DNA from: Burkholderia sp. FERM BP-3421
GTDB taxonomy: Bacteria; Pseudomonadota; Gammaproteobacteria; Burkholderiales; Burkholderiaceae
Direction of reading: 5' to 3'
DNA length: 64,000 nucleotides
Assembly (NCBI RefSeq): GCF_028657905.1
Contig: NZ_CP117782.1
Span: forward strand, 682,001-746,000
The notes below the pieces were generated by a model. The model was not told the origin of the DNA. It did not search any database and saw only the letters and a list, made by a program, of their open reading frames with translations. Made by a program: the position numbers and the translations under genes. Of this stretch, positions 45,321 through 54,200 are shown piece after piece. How positions within the stretch are numbered: position 1 is the stretch's first letter; each line of letters opens with the position of its first letter.

Positions 45321-45590
45321 TCAGGAGGCCGTGCCGTTCTTCAGCGACTCGACCAGCTCGACGTATTGCTGCTTCGCGGCGTCCTGCGAGGTGCCCTTGA
45401 GCGCTTCCCAAGCGTCGTACTTGTACTTGCCGACGATGTCGGTGAAGCCGGGCTTGTCGCCGTGCACGTCGCCGTCGGTGGCCTGCTTGAAGAGCGCATA
45501 GAGGCGCAGCAGCGTCAGGTTGCCGGGGCGCTCGGACAGTTGCTTGACGTCTTCCTGGGCCTGGTTGAATTGAACGGTGATGTCGCTCAT
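45321..45590 (-). CDS. Acyl-CoA-binding protein
   Basis: An 89-residue ACBP: four-helix fold with the conserved LTLLRLYALFKQATDGD and the ligand-contacting KYKYDAWEALKG stretch. It binds long-chain acyl-CoA in the cytoplasm, buffering free acyl-CoA. Start at 45590 (MSDITVQFNQAQ), with an upstream purine-rich sequence (ACGGAGACA). It stands alone, upstream of and on the same strand as the helicase gene. Confidence 0.93.
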   Translation of the reverse strand: MSDITVQFNQAQEDVKQLSERPGNLTLLRLYALFKQATDGDVHGDKPGFTDIVGKYKYDAWEALKGTSQDAAKQQYVELVESLKNGTAS

Positions 45591-45745
45591 CGGGTGTCTC
45601 CGTAAGGTTTCAAGGTGGGGCGATCTTAGCAAGCGGGGCGCGATGGCGGGTCGAGCGTTTCTTCCAAACCGCGGCGCGCGCGCCGCGCGTCGCGAATCGG
45701 GACGGAACGCCTGTGCGGGCGGGGCCTCGCATTACAATGTCGGCC

Positions 45746-46504
45746 ATGACACAAACAGTGCTTCTTGCCATCGACACGTCGACCGAGTTTTGTTCGGTCG
45801 CGTTGCTGAGCGCGGCCGCGACGGCCGACGGCTCGTTTTCCTTCCAGACCTGGGTGCGCCACGACGAAACCGGGGCGGTTTCGAGCACGCGGGTGCTGCC
45901 CGCCGTGCGCGAGCTGCTCGACGAGGCCGGGCTCACGCTCGCGGCCTGCGCGGCGATCGCGTTCGGCGCGGGGCCGGGTTCGTTTACGGGCTTGCGCACC
46001 GCCACGGGCGTCGCGCAGGGGCTCGCGTTCGGGTGTGCGCTGCCGGTCGTGCCGGTCGGCACGCTGCTCGCGTGCGCCGAGCATGCGCGCCTGAACGCGC
46101 CGGCGGGCGCCGCGCCCGCACGCGTGCTGGCCGCGCTCGACGCGCGCATGGACGAGGTCTACTGGGCCGATTACGCCTGGGACGAGGCGCGCCAGGATTG
46201 GCGCACCGAACAGCCGGCGTCGCTCGATGCGCCGTCGGCCGTGCCCGCGCCCGACGCGCCGTTCACGCTGGCCGGCAATGCCGCCGCGGCGTTCGGCGCG
46301 CGTCTGCCGGCCGCGGCGCGCGCGCAGGCGATCGATGCGCGCGCGCTGCCGCACGCGCTGCCGATCGCGCATCTCGCCTGGCGCGCGTATCGCGCCGGCC
46401 GGGTCGTGCCCGCCGACCAGGCGGCGCCCGACTATGTGCGCGACAAGGTCGCGCAGACCACCGCGGAACGGCTCGCGGCGCGCGCGGGCGGAGGCGGCCG
46501 ATGA
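45746..46504 (+). CDS. tsaB: tRNA threonylcarbamoyladenosine protein TsaB
   Basis: A 252-residue ASKHA-fold protein. It has LLAIDTSTEFCSVAL at the N-terminus and the signature FGAGPGSFTGLRTATGVAQGLAF near residue 75. TsaB partners TsaD and TsaE in making the t6A37 modification of ANN-decoding tRNAs. The start is ATG 45746, with 45737 possible. Its stop overlaps the rimI start (ATGA), the usual tsaB-rimI coupling. Confidence 0.95.
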   Translation: MTQTVLLAIDTSTEFCSVALLSAAATADGSFSFQTWVRHDETGAVSSTRVLPAVRELLDEAGLTLAACAAIAFGAGPGSFTGLRTATGVAQGLAFGCALPVVPVGTLLACAEHARLNAPAGAAPARVLAALDARMDEVYWADYAWDEARQDWRTEQPASLDAPSAVPAPDAPFTLAGNAAAAFGARLPAAARAQAIDARALPHALPIAHLAWRAYRAGRVVPADQAAPDYVRDKVAQTTAERLAARAGGGGR

Positions 46505-46998
46505 GCGGCGTGTTGCTCGCCGACCGCTACTTGTCGCCGATGACCGACGCCGATCTCGACGAAGTGGTCGCGATCGAACGCGTCGCGTACGAATTTCCGT
46601 GGACCCGCGGCAACTTCGAGGATTCGTTGCGCAACGGCTATTTCGGTGTGTGCATGCGGCATGTGACGGGCACGCTCGTCGGCTATTGCGTGCTGATGCC
46701 GGTCGTCGACGAGATGCATCTGCTCAATCTGTGCGTCGCGCCTTCGGTGCAGCGCTCGGGCGCGGGTCTCGCGCTGCTGCGCGAAGTGGTGCGGATTTCG
46801 CGCGCCGAGCGTCTCGACGGTGTGTTGCTGGAAGTGCGGCCGTCGAATCCGCGCGCGCTGCAGCTGTATGAGCGCTTCGGCTTCGCGACGGTCGGCCGGC
46901 GCAAGAATTATTATCCGGCCCGGCTTCACGGCCGGGAGGACGCGATCGTGATGCGTCTTACCTTGACGAACGAAGGAGGCGCGCATGGCGTGGGTTGA
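46501..46998 (+). CDS. rimI: Ribosomal protein S18-alanine N-acetyltransferase
   Basis: A 165-residue GNAT enzyme of the RimI group. It has VVAIERVAYEFPWTRGNFEDSL at the N-terminus, LLNLCVAPSVQRSGAG for acetyl-CoA binding and EVRPSNPRALQLYERFGF near the end. It acetylates the N-terminal Ala of ribosomal protein S18. Start overlaps the tsaB stop and its end overlaps the start of the uracil-DNA glycosylase gene by 14 bases, so the three are one translation-coupled operon. Confidence 0.94.
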   Translation: MSGVLLADRYLSPMTDADLDEVVAIERVAYEFPWTRGNFEDSLRNGYFGVCMRHVTGTLVGYCVLMPVVDEMHLLNLCVAPSVQRSGAGLALLREVVRISRAERLDGVLLEVRPSNPRALQLYERFGFATVGRRKNYYPARLHGREDAIVMRLTLTNEGGAHGVG

Positions 46999-47935
46999 GT
47001 CGGCACTCGAGGAACTGGGGCTCGCGCCCAGGTGGGTGAGGCGCGGTGCGCGCGCGGAAGGCGACGCGACGACGGCGCAGGCCGCTGTCGCGTCGCCCGG
47101 CGCGATCGAGATCGATGCGCGCGCATCGTCCGCGCTCGATGCGGCGCAAGCGCCGCCGCCCGCGCGCAGCGCTTCGCCGGACGCGGACCGGGCGCGCAAC
47201 GAGGCCGCGCCGCGCGCGGCGCCGGCCGTCGCGCAGGTGTCACCCGACGCGCCCGATGAAGACATGTCGTGGTTCGATCTCGAACCGGGGTTCGAGCCGT
47301 CCCTGCCGGGCGCGCCGTCCGACGCCGCCGCGCCGGTCGTGTCCGCGTCGTCGGTGGCGGCGCTCGACTGGGACGCGCTCAGTGCGCGCGTCGCGACCTG
47401 CCGGGACTGCAAGCTGTGCGAGAAGCGCACCAACACGGTGTTCGGGGTCGGCGATCGCGAAGCGGACTGGATGCTGGTCGGCGAGGCGCCGGGCGAGAAC
47501 GAGGACAAGCAGGGCGAGCCGTTCGTCGGCCAGGCGGGCAAGCTGCTCGACAACATGCTGCAGGCGCTGGCGCTCAAGCGGGGCGAGAACGTTTACATCG
47601 CGAACGTGATCAAGTGCCGGCCGCCCGGCAATCGCAACCCGGAGCCGGACGAGGTCGCGCGCTGCGAGCCGTACCTGCAGCGTCAGGTCGCGCTCGTGAA
47701 GCCGAAGCTGATCGTCGCGCTCGGCCGCTTCGCCGCGCAGACGCTGCTGAAGAGCGACGCGAGCATCGCCTCGCTGCGCGGCCGCGTGCATACGTACGAG
47801 GGCGTGCCGGTGATCGTCACCTACCATCCGGCCTATTTGTTGCGCAGCCTGCAGGACAAGTCCAAGGCCTGGGCCGACCTGTGCCTCGCGCGCGACACCT
47901 ACCAGCGCGCGCCGGCGCCCGCCGGCGACCGATGA
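46985..47935 (+). CDS. Uracil-DNA glycosylase, family 4 (Fe-S)
   Basis: A 316-residue family-4 uracil-DNA glycosylase. The catalytic domain spans about residues 125-310. Fe-S Cys pair C139/C142 sits in CRDCKLC, further Cys in IKCRPPGNRNPEPDE and ARCEPYL; the active-site motif is GEAPGENEDKQGEPFVG and the DNA-intercalation loop is around TYHPAYLLR. It excises uracil from DNA. The first ~120 residues are an Ala/Pro/Asp-rich, low-complexity extension longer than in minimal family members. The DUF1853 gene overlaps its stop. Confidence 0.93.
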   Translation: MAWVESALEELGLAPRWVRRGARAEGDATTAQAAVASPGAIEIDARASSALDAAQAPPPARSASPDADRARNEAAPRAAPAVAQVSPDAPDEDMSWFDLEPGFEPSLPGAPSDAAAPVVSASSVAALDWDALSARVATCRDCKLCEKRTNTVFGVGDREADWMLVGEAPGENEDKQGEPFVGQAGKLLDNMLQALALKRGENVYIANVIKCRPPGNRNPEPDEVARCEPYLQRQVALVKPKLIVALGRFAAQTLLKSDASIASLRGRVHTYEGVPVIVTYHPAYLLRSLQDKSKAWADLCLARDTYQRAPAPAGDR

Positions 47936-48903
47936 GCGCGGCCGCGCCCGCGGGCTGGCGCACGTTGCGCGACCCGGCGGTGCGCGATCTCGGCTGGTTG
48001 CTGGAAAGCGCGCCGCTCTTCGCCGCGACGCCGGACGTGCCGCTCGCGCAACCGGCCGCGCCGTCCGCCGGTCCGGCTGCGCTCGGCGCATGGCTCGCGG
48101 CGCTCGATCGGCAGCCCGACGCGCTGCATCGAGCGCTCGCGCACGCGCGTCCGACCCGGCTCGGGCGCTACGCGGAAGAACTGATCGGTTTCTTCGCCGC
48201 GCATGCGCCCGGCTGGCGTCTGGTCGCGGCGAACCTGCCGCTGCGCAGCCACGGGCGCACGCTCGGCGAATGCGATTTCCTGCTCGAAACGATGGACGGC
48301 GCGCGCCTGCACTGGGAACTCGCGGTCAAATGCTATCTGTGCGCGGCGGAGGCGGGGACGGCGGCGCTCGCGGACTTCGTCGGTCCGAATCTCGCCGACC
48401 GGTTCGACCTGAAGCGGCGCAAGCTGGTCGAGCACCAGCTGCGGCTGACGCATCTCGCCGCATTCGCCGCGCTGGGCCACGCGGGACCCTGGCAGGCGCA
48501 GATGCTGGTGAAGGGCTGGTTGTTCTACCGCGCCGCGCGGGTGGGGCTGGCGTCGCCGGTGAACGACCCGCCGGTGCTGCACGCGGGGCATCCGCGCGGA
48601 TTCTGGATCACGCACGCCGATTGGCGCGCGTCGCTTCAAGCCGAGGCGCGCGACGCGTCGCGCTGGATCGTGCTGCCGCGTCTTGCATGGCTCGCGCCGC
48701 GCCGGATCGAGGCGGCGCAGGCGGAGGCGGAAGGGATGCACGCGTCCGCGTTGCTCGAGCGCGTGAGCGGGCAGGCCGCGCCGTCGCTCGTGGCCGTGCT
48801 CGGGCCTGACGCCGAGGGCGCCTGGGTCGAACGCGCGCGCGGCTTCATCGTGCCGGACGCGTGGCCCGGGCAGGCAACGGCATTCGCGGCGGCCGTGCTT
48901 TAA
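47932..48903 (+). CDS. DUF1853-family protein
   Basis: A 323-residue protein with the features of the DUF1853 family: RDPAVRDLGWLLESAPLF at the N-terminus, GRYAEELIGFF near residue 80 and the CDFLLETMDG..HWELAVKCYL segment. The last (D...E-x-K) resembles a PD-(D/E)XK nuclease-like core, which is a suggestion only. Function unknown. The ATG at 47932 overlaps the UDG stop (ATGA), so it is the last gene of the tsaB-rimI-UDG-DUF1853 operon. ThiD converges 6 bases after. Confidence 0.85.
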   Translation: MSAAAPAGWRTLRDPAVRDLGWLLESAPLFAATPDVPLAQPAAPSAGPAALGAWLAALDRQPDALHRALAHARPTRLGRYAEELIGFFAAHAPGWRLVAANLPLRSHGRTLGECDFLLETMDGARLHWELAVKCYLCAAEAGTAALADFVGPNLADRFDLKRRKLVEHQLRLTHLAAFAALGHAGPWQAQMLVKGWLFYRAARVGLASPVNDPPVLHAGHPRGFWITHADWRASLQAEARDASRWIVLPRLAWLAPRRIEAAQAEAEGMHASALLERVSGQAAPSLVAVLGPDAEGAWVERARGFIVPDAWPGQATAFAAAVL

Positions 48904-48909
48904 CGCGCG

Positions 48910-49719
48910 TCACCACCACGCGTGGAAGTGATGCACCGGGCCGACGCCGTGGCCGACGTCGAGCTGCCCGCTCGCGGCGATCGCCGCGGTCAGGTACTGC
49001 TTCGCGTCGCGGATCGCCGGGGCGAGCCCGTCGCGTTGCGGCAGCAGGGCGGCGATCGCCGACGACAGCGTGCAGCCGGTGCCGTGCGTGTTGGCGACGG
49101 CCAGGCGCGGGCCGTCGAAGCGCCGCGTGTCGACGGCCCGCACGAGCCAGTCGGGGCTGTCCTGCGTCGCCGGCAGATGGCCGCCTTTCATCAGCACCGC
49201 CCGCGCGCCGCGCGCGACGAGCGCCTCGCCCTGGCGCACCATCTCCGCTTCGTCGTGCGCGGGCGCGACGCCGAGCAGCACGGCGGCTTCCGGCAGATTC
49301 GGCGTGACCAGGTCCGAGAGCGGCAGCAGCCGGTCGCGCAGCGCCTCCACGGCGTCGGGCGCGAGCAGCGCATGGTTGCTCTTCGAGATCATCACGGTGT
49401 CGAGCACCACGTGGCGCGGCCGATAGCGCTCGAGCGCGTCGGCGACCGCGCACGTGATCGCGGCGTTCGCGAGCATGCCGATCTTCACCGTGTCGATGCG
49501 GATGTCGCTGAACACCGCGTCGAGCTGGGCGGTGACGAAGCCCGCGTCAGGCGCGTGGACCGCGGTCACGCCGCGGGTGTTCTGCGCGGTGAGCGCGGTG
49601 ATCACGCTCGCGCCATAGGCGCCGAGCGCCGAGAAGGTCTTGAGGTCGGCCTGGATGCCGGCCCCGCCGCCGGAATCGGAACCGGCGATGGTCAGCGCAT
49701 GGGGAATGGATCGGGTCAT
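48910..49719 (-). CDS. thiD: Hydroxymethylpyrimidine/phosphomethylpyrimidine kinase
   Basis: A 269-residue ribokinase-fold ThiD that phosphorylates HMP and HMP-P for thiamine synthesis. It shows TIAGSDSGGGAGIQADLKTF at the start, QNTRGVTAVHAPD, and the anion-hole/active-site NTHGTGCTLSSAIAA with catalytic Asp/Cys region. Length is normal. It is a monocistronic gene downstream of lplT on the same strand, with an 85-base gap. Confidence 0.95.
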   Translation of the reverse strand: MTRSIPHALTIAGSDSGGGAGIQADLKTFSALGAYGASVITALTAQNTRGVTAVHAPDAGFVTAQLDAVFSDIRIDTVKIGMLANAAITCAVADALERYRPRHVVLDTVMISKSNHALLAPDAVEALRDRLLPLSDLVTPNLPEAAVLLGVAPAHDEAEMVRQGEALVARGARAVLMKGGHLPATQDSPDWLVRAVDTRRFDGPRLAVANTHGTGCTLSSAIAALLPQRDGLAPAIRDAKQYLTAAIAASGQLDVGHGVGPVHHFHAWW

Positions 49720-49804
49720 GGATGGGGCGCGCCGGCGCGGGGGCGCGCGGCGCGGTAAAAAGGAACGGGGCGCGCCGAGTGCAGCGGGGGCGCGCGGCGC
49801 GGCC

Positions 49805-51112
49805 TCAGTGTTTCGATTCGCCGATCAGCGCGACCGAGTCGAACTGGCGCTGGTTCGCGACATGGCGGCGCATCACGAGCCACATCGTCAGGCACACGAA
49901 GGTGCCGAACAGCACGATCACGATGCCGACCGGCACGTCGAGCCAGACCAGCACCGCATACAGGCACAGCATCACGAGCACCGAGAGGTTCTCGTTGAAG
50001 TTCTGCACCGCGATCGAGTGGCCGGCGGACAGCAGCACGTGGCCGCGATGCTGGAGCAGCGCGTTCATCGGCACGACGAAGAAGCCCGACAGCGCGCCCA
50101 CCACCATCAGGAACACATAGGCGACGATCAGGTGGACGGGCACCCGCAGGTGGCCGAGATGGACGACCCAGTTCGCCGGGAACAGGTCGCGCGTGTAGAA
50201 CGCCATCATCATCACCGCGACGCCCATCATGATGCCGACGGGCAGCACGCTCAGCGACTTGCGCAGCGGGATCCGGCTCGCGGCGACCATCGCGCCGGCC
50301 GCCACGCCGATCGCGACCACCGCCTGCAGGATCGCGCCCTCGGACAGCGACATGCCGAGCGACACCTCGGCCCACTTCAGCACGATGAACTGCAGCGTCG
50401 CGCCCGCGCCCCAGAACAGCGTCGTGACGGCGAGCGAGATCTGGCCGAGCTTGTCGCGCCAGAGCGTCATGAAACAATCGGCGAAATCGGTGATGAGCTT
50501 GATCGGCCCGTGCTCCTGCCGCGGGTAGCGCGCGCCGGTGTCGGGGATTCGCAGATTGAACAGCGCGGCGATCACGTAGATGGCCATGATCACGAGCATC
50601 GCCGCCTCGGCGGGCGTGTTGATCGACGGCGGCGTGTGCGCGATCACATGCGCGGCGATGTGCGGGCTGATCAGCGCGCCGCCGAGCACGGTGCCGAGGA
50701 TGATCGAGCCGACCGTGGTGCCCTCGATCCAGCCGTTGGCGGCGACGAGGCGGTCAGGCGGCAGCAGTTCGGTCAGGATGCCGTACTTGGCGGGCGAGTA
50801 GGCGGCCGCGCCGAAGCCGACGATGCCGTACGCGATCAGCGGATGCGCGCCGAACAGCATCACGAGGCAGCCGACCACCTTGATCGAGTTGGTGATGAAC
50901 ATCACGCGCCCCTTCGGACGCGAATCGGCGAACGCGCCGACGAAGGCAGCCAGCACGACGTAGGACAGGACGAAGAACAGCTTGAGCAGCGGTATCATCC
51001 AGTTCGGCGCGTGGAGGTCTTTCAGCAGGGCGATTGCGGCGATGAGAAGCGCACTGTCGGCCAGCGACGAGAAAAACTGCGCGGCCATGATGGAGTAAAA
51101 ACCTTTTTTCAT
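49805..51112 (-). CDS. lplT: Lysophospholipid transporter LplT-like MFS protein
   Basis: A 435-residue major-facilitator protein with about twelve membrane segments. MKKGFYSIMAAQFFSSLADSALL and SRPKGRVMFITNSIKVVG (loop 2-3 motif) match LplT. LplT flips lysophospholipids across the inner membrane for reacylation. It is ~40 residues longer than E. coli LplT, mainly in loops and the polar C-terminus. Start ATG at 51112. It is divergent from alr. Confidence 0.88.
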   Translation of the reverse strand: MKKGFYSIMAAQFFSSLADSALLIAAIALLKDLHAPNWMIPLLKLFFVLSYVVLAAFVGAFADSRPKGRVMFITNSIKVVGCLVMLFGAHPLIAYGIVGFGAAAYSPAKYGILTELLPPDRLVAANGWIEGTTVGSIILGTVLGGALISPHIAAHVIAHTPPSINTPAEAAMLVIMAIYVIAALFNLRIPDTGARYPRQEHGPIKLITDFADCFMTLWRDKLGQISLAVTTLFWGAGATLQFIVLKWAEVSLGMSLSEGAILQAVVAIGVAAGAMVAASRIPLRKSLSVLPVGIMMGVAVMMMAFYTRDLFPANWVVHLGHLRVPVHLIVAYVFLMVVGALSGFFVVPMNALLQHRGHVLLSAGHSIAVQNFNENLSVLVMLCLYAVLVWLDVPVGIVIVLFGTFVCLTMWLVMRRHVANQRQFDSVALIGESKH

Positions 51113-51323
51113 CTGTAGCGATGCTTTCCTCGCTGCGGCTCGGCCGTGGTGGCCGCGCAATCGGACTTATTCCGTTCAAAATGGGTTGTGCGCACGGCTT
51201 TATATCATGAAAATACGTCAATTCGGACTAGCAAGATCCCCCGATCGTTCCGTGAATGATCGGACCCGCGTCCACGAGACGCGTTAAGCTGATGATTCGC
51301 AAGCGTCTTTACGAAAATTTCCT

Positions 51324-52394
51324 ATGCCGCGCCCGATTTCCGCCACGATTCACACCGCCGCCCTCGCGAACAATCTCTCCGTCGTCCGCCGCTACGCCGC
51401 CCGCTCGAAGGTGTGGACCGTCGTCAAGGCCAATGCCTACGGCCACGGTCTCGCCCGGGTCTTCCCGGGCCTGCGCGGCACCGACGGCTTCGGCCTGCTC
51501 GACCTCGACGAGGCCGTCAAGCTGCGCGAACTGGGCTGGGCGGGTCCGATCCTGTTGCTCGAAGGCTTCTTCCGTTCGACCGACATCGATGTGATCGACC
51601 GCTACAGCCTGACCACCTCGGTGCACAACGACGAGCAGATGCGCATGCTCGAGACCGCGCGCCTGTCGAAGCCCGTCAACATCCAGCTCAAGATGAACAG
51701 CGGGATGAACCGGCTCGGCTACACGCCGGAGAAATACCGCGCCGCCTGGGAGCGCGCGCGCGCCTGCCCGGGGATCGGCCAGATCACGTTGATGACCCAT
51801 TTCTCCGATGCCGACGGCGAGCGCGGCGTGGCCGAGCAGGTCGCGACCTTCGAGCGCGGCGCGGAAGGGATCGCCGGCGCGCGCAGCCTCGCCAATTCGG
51901 CGGCCGTGCTGTGGCATCCGTCGACCCACTTCGATTGGGTGCGGCCCGGCATCATCCTGTACGGCGCCGCGCCGTCCGGGCAGTCCGCGGACCTCGCGGG
52001 CACCGGGCTGCAGCCCGCGATGACGCTGTCGTCCGAATTGATCGCCGTGCAGATGCTTGGAAAGGGCCAGACAGTGGGATACGGCTCGATTTTTTCGGCG
52101 CATGAAACGATGCGCATCGGCGTGGTCGCCTGCGGCTATGCCGACGGCTATCCGCGCGTCGCGCCGGAAGGCACGCCGGTGATCGTCGACGGCGTGCGCA
52201 CGCGGATCGTCGGGCGGGTGTCGATGGACATGCTGACGGTCGACCTGACGCCGGTGCCGCAGGCGGGCGTGGGTTCGCGCGTCGAGCTGTGGGGGCCGGC
52301 GCTGCCGATCGACGACGTCGCCGCGAAGTGCGGCACGGTCGGCTACGAGCTGATGTGCGCGGTCGCGCAGCGCGTGCCGGTGCGCGCGGAATAA
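51324..52394 (+). CDS. alr: Alanine racemase
   Basis: A 356-residue PLP-dependent alanine racemase making D-alanine for peptidoglycan. The PLP Lys is in VWTVVKANAYGHG (~residue 35), and other motifs are KMNSGMNRLGY, the catalytic Tyr region YGSIF and C-terminal GRVSMDMLTVDLT. It could be either the Alr or DadX isozyme. The radA start follows after 10 bases, so the two are co-transcribed. Confidence 0.95.
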   Translation: MPRPISATIHTAALANNLSVVRRYAARSKVWTVVKANAYGHGLARVFPGLRGTDGFGLLDLDEAVKLRELGWAGPILLLEGFFRSTDIDVIDRYSLTTSVHNDEQMRMLETARLSKPVNIQLKMNSGMNRLGYTPEKYRAAWERARACPGIGQITLMTHFSDADGERGVAEQVATFERGAEGIAGARSLANSAAVLWHPSTHFDWVRPGIILYGAAPSGQSADLAGTGLQPAMTLSSELIAVQMLGKGQTVGYGSIFSAHETMRIGVVACGYADGYPRVAPEGTPVIVDGVRTRIVGRVSMDMLTVDLTPVPQAGVGSRVELWGPALPIDDVAAKCGTVGYELMCAVAQRVPVRAE

Positions 52395-52404
52395 GGGCGC
52401 GCGC

Positions 52405-53781
52405 GTGGCGAAACAGAAAACCGTCTACGTCTGCACGGAGTGCGGCGGGCAGTCGCTGAAATGGCAGGGGCAGTGCCCGTCGTGCCAGGCGTGGAACACG
52501 CTCGTCGAGAGCGTGCCCGAAGCGCCGTCCTCGCATCGTTTCCAGGCGCTCGCGAAGAGCGCGCCCGTGCAGCGGCTGTCGGACATCGAGGCGGCCGACG
52601 TGCCGCGCTTCTCGACCGGCATCGGCGAATTCGACCGCGTGCTGGGCGGCGGCCTGGTGCCGGGCGGGGTCGTGCTGATCGGCGGCGATCCCGGGATCGG
52701 CAAGTCGACGCTGCTGCTGCAATCGCTCGCGCAGATCGCGAGCGAGCGGCGCACGCTTTATATCAGCGGCGAGGAGTCGGCCGCGCAGATTGCATTGCGC
52801 GCGCAGCGGCTCGCGCTGCTCGACGGCGGCGCGGATGCGGCGGACCTGAAACTGCTCGCCGAGATCCAGCTCGAGAAGATCCAGGCGACGATCGACGCGG
52901 AGCGTCCCGACGTCGCGGTGATCGACTCGATCCAGACCGTCTATTCCGAGGCGCTGACCTCGGCGCCGGGCTCGGTCGCGCAGGTGCGCGAATGCGCGGC
53001 GCAATTGACGCGCATCGCGAAACAGTCCGGCACCGCGATCATCATGGTGGGCCACGTGACCAAGGAAGGCGCGCTGGCCGGCCCGCGCGTGCTCGAACAC
53101 ATCGTCGATACGGTGCTGTACTTCGAGGGCGACACGCACTCGTCGTTCCGGCTGGTGCGCGCGTTCAAGAACCGCTTCGGCGCGGTCAACGAGCTGGGCG
53201 TGTTCGCGATGACCGAGCGCGGCCTGCGCGGTGTCGCGAATCCGTCCGCGCTGTTCCTGTCGCAGCACGAGCAGGTGGTGCCGGGCTCGTGCGTGCTGGT
53301 CACGCAGGAAGGGTCGCGGCCGCTGCTGGTCGAGGTGCAGGCGCTCGTCGACACCGCGAACGTGCCGAATCCGCGCCGGCTCGCGGTCGGCCTCGAACAG
53401 AACCGGCTCGCGATGCTGCTCGCGGTGCTGCACCGGCACGCGGGCATCGCGTGCTTCGACCAGGACGTGTTCCTGAACGCGGTCGGCGGCGTGAAGATCA
53501 CCGAGCCGGCGGCCGACCTCGCGGTGCTGCTCGCGATCCATTCGTCGCTGCGCAACAAGCCGCTGCCGAAGGGTTTGATCGTGTTCGGCGAAGTGGGGCT
53601 CGCGGGCGAGATCCGGCCGTCGCCGCGCGGCCAGGAGCGTTTGCGCGAGGCGGCCAAGCTGGGCTTCACGGCGGCGCTGATCCCGAAGGCCAATGCGCCG
53701 AAGCAGCCGATCGAGGGGTTGCGGGTGCTCGCGGTCGAGCGGATCGAGCAGGCGATCGAGCAGGTGCGCACGCTCGAATGA
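52405..53781 (+). CDS. radA: DNA repair protein RadA
   Basis: A 458-residue RadA, a RecA-like ATPase that helps branch migration during recombination. It has an N-terminal C4 zinc finger (VCTECGG...GQCPSC), Walker A GGDPGIGKST near residue 96, the RadA-specific KNRFGAVNELGVF and a C-terminal Lon-protease-like domain (KITEPAADLAVLLAI). It starts 10 bases after alr. Confidence 0.96.
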   Translation: MAKQKTVYVCTECGGQSLKWQGQCPSCQAWNTLVESVPEAPSSHRFQALAKSAPVQRLSDIEAADVPRFSTGIGEFDRVLGGGLVPGGVVLIGGDPGIGKSTLLLQSLAQIASERRTLYISGEESAAQIALRAQRLALLDGGADAADLKLLAEIQLEKIQATIDAERPDVAVIDSIQTVYSEALTSAPGSVAQVRECAAQLTRIAKQSGTAIIMVGHVTKEGALAGPRVLEHIVDTVLYFEGDTHSSFRLVRAFKNRFGAVNELGVFAMTERGLRGVANPSALFLSQHEQVVPGSCVLVTQEGSRPLLVEVQALVDTANVPNPRRLAVGLEQNRLAMLLAVLHRHAGIACFDQDVFLNAVGGVKITEPAADLAVLLAIHSSLRNKPLPKGLIVFGEVGLAGEIRPSPRGQERLREAAKLGFTAALIPKANAPKQPIEGLRVLAVERIEQAIEQVRTLE

Positions 53782-53905
53782 CGCGCGCCCGCTTACGGAC
53801 GTAATCCTGCGTAACCATTCTGACGGCGGCCGTAACCCGGCCGCCGTTGCTTTTCCCTATGCTGATTTCGATGATCGGCCGCATCGTGCGGCGAAGGGAA
53901 CTGCG

Positions 53906-54172
53906 TTGAAACGGACTGAACAAGCGGGATTGCAGCCGCATCGCTACAACGTGCGCGGCTGCCGGGTGTCCGAGCCGATCCGCCCGCCATGGGGCGGCGG
54001 CTGCCGGATCATCGAATGGGTCGACGAAGAGGGACGGATCGCGCGCCGCGTGGTCGCCGAGAACGTCACCGAGGCGGAGGTCGCCGCGACGATGCGTCAG
54101 CCGGTGGAAGGGCGGCGCTATCTGATGCCCGACGACGAGCAGATGCCGCGCGAGACCCTGCCGCGCCGCTGA
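53906..54172 (+). CDS. Small conserved protein (DUF2866-like), TTG start
   Basis: An 88-residue polar, soluble protein beginning at TTG 53906 (preceded by GAAGGGA). The sequence RGCRVSEPIRPPWGGGCRIIEW followed by VAENVTEAEVAATMRQPVEGRRYLMP appears, from memory, to be a Burkholderia-restricted family annotated as DUF2866. Function unknown. The in-frame extension upstream runs through the radA end and is rejected because its composition is shadow-like. No ATG gives a sensible start, which is why the TTG is proposed. It is convergent with yheS. Confidence 0.65.
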   Translation: MKRTEQAGLQPHRYNVRGCRVSEPIRPPWGGGCRIIEWVDEEGRIARRVVAENVTEAEVAATMRQPVEGRRYLMPDDEQMPRETLPRR

Positions 54173-54200
54173 TGCCGGCGCGGTGCGCCGCGCGCATCGA

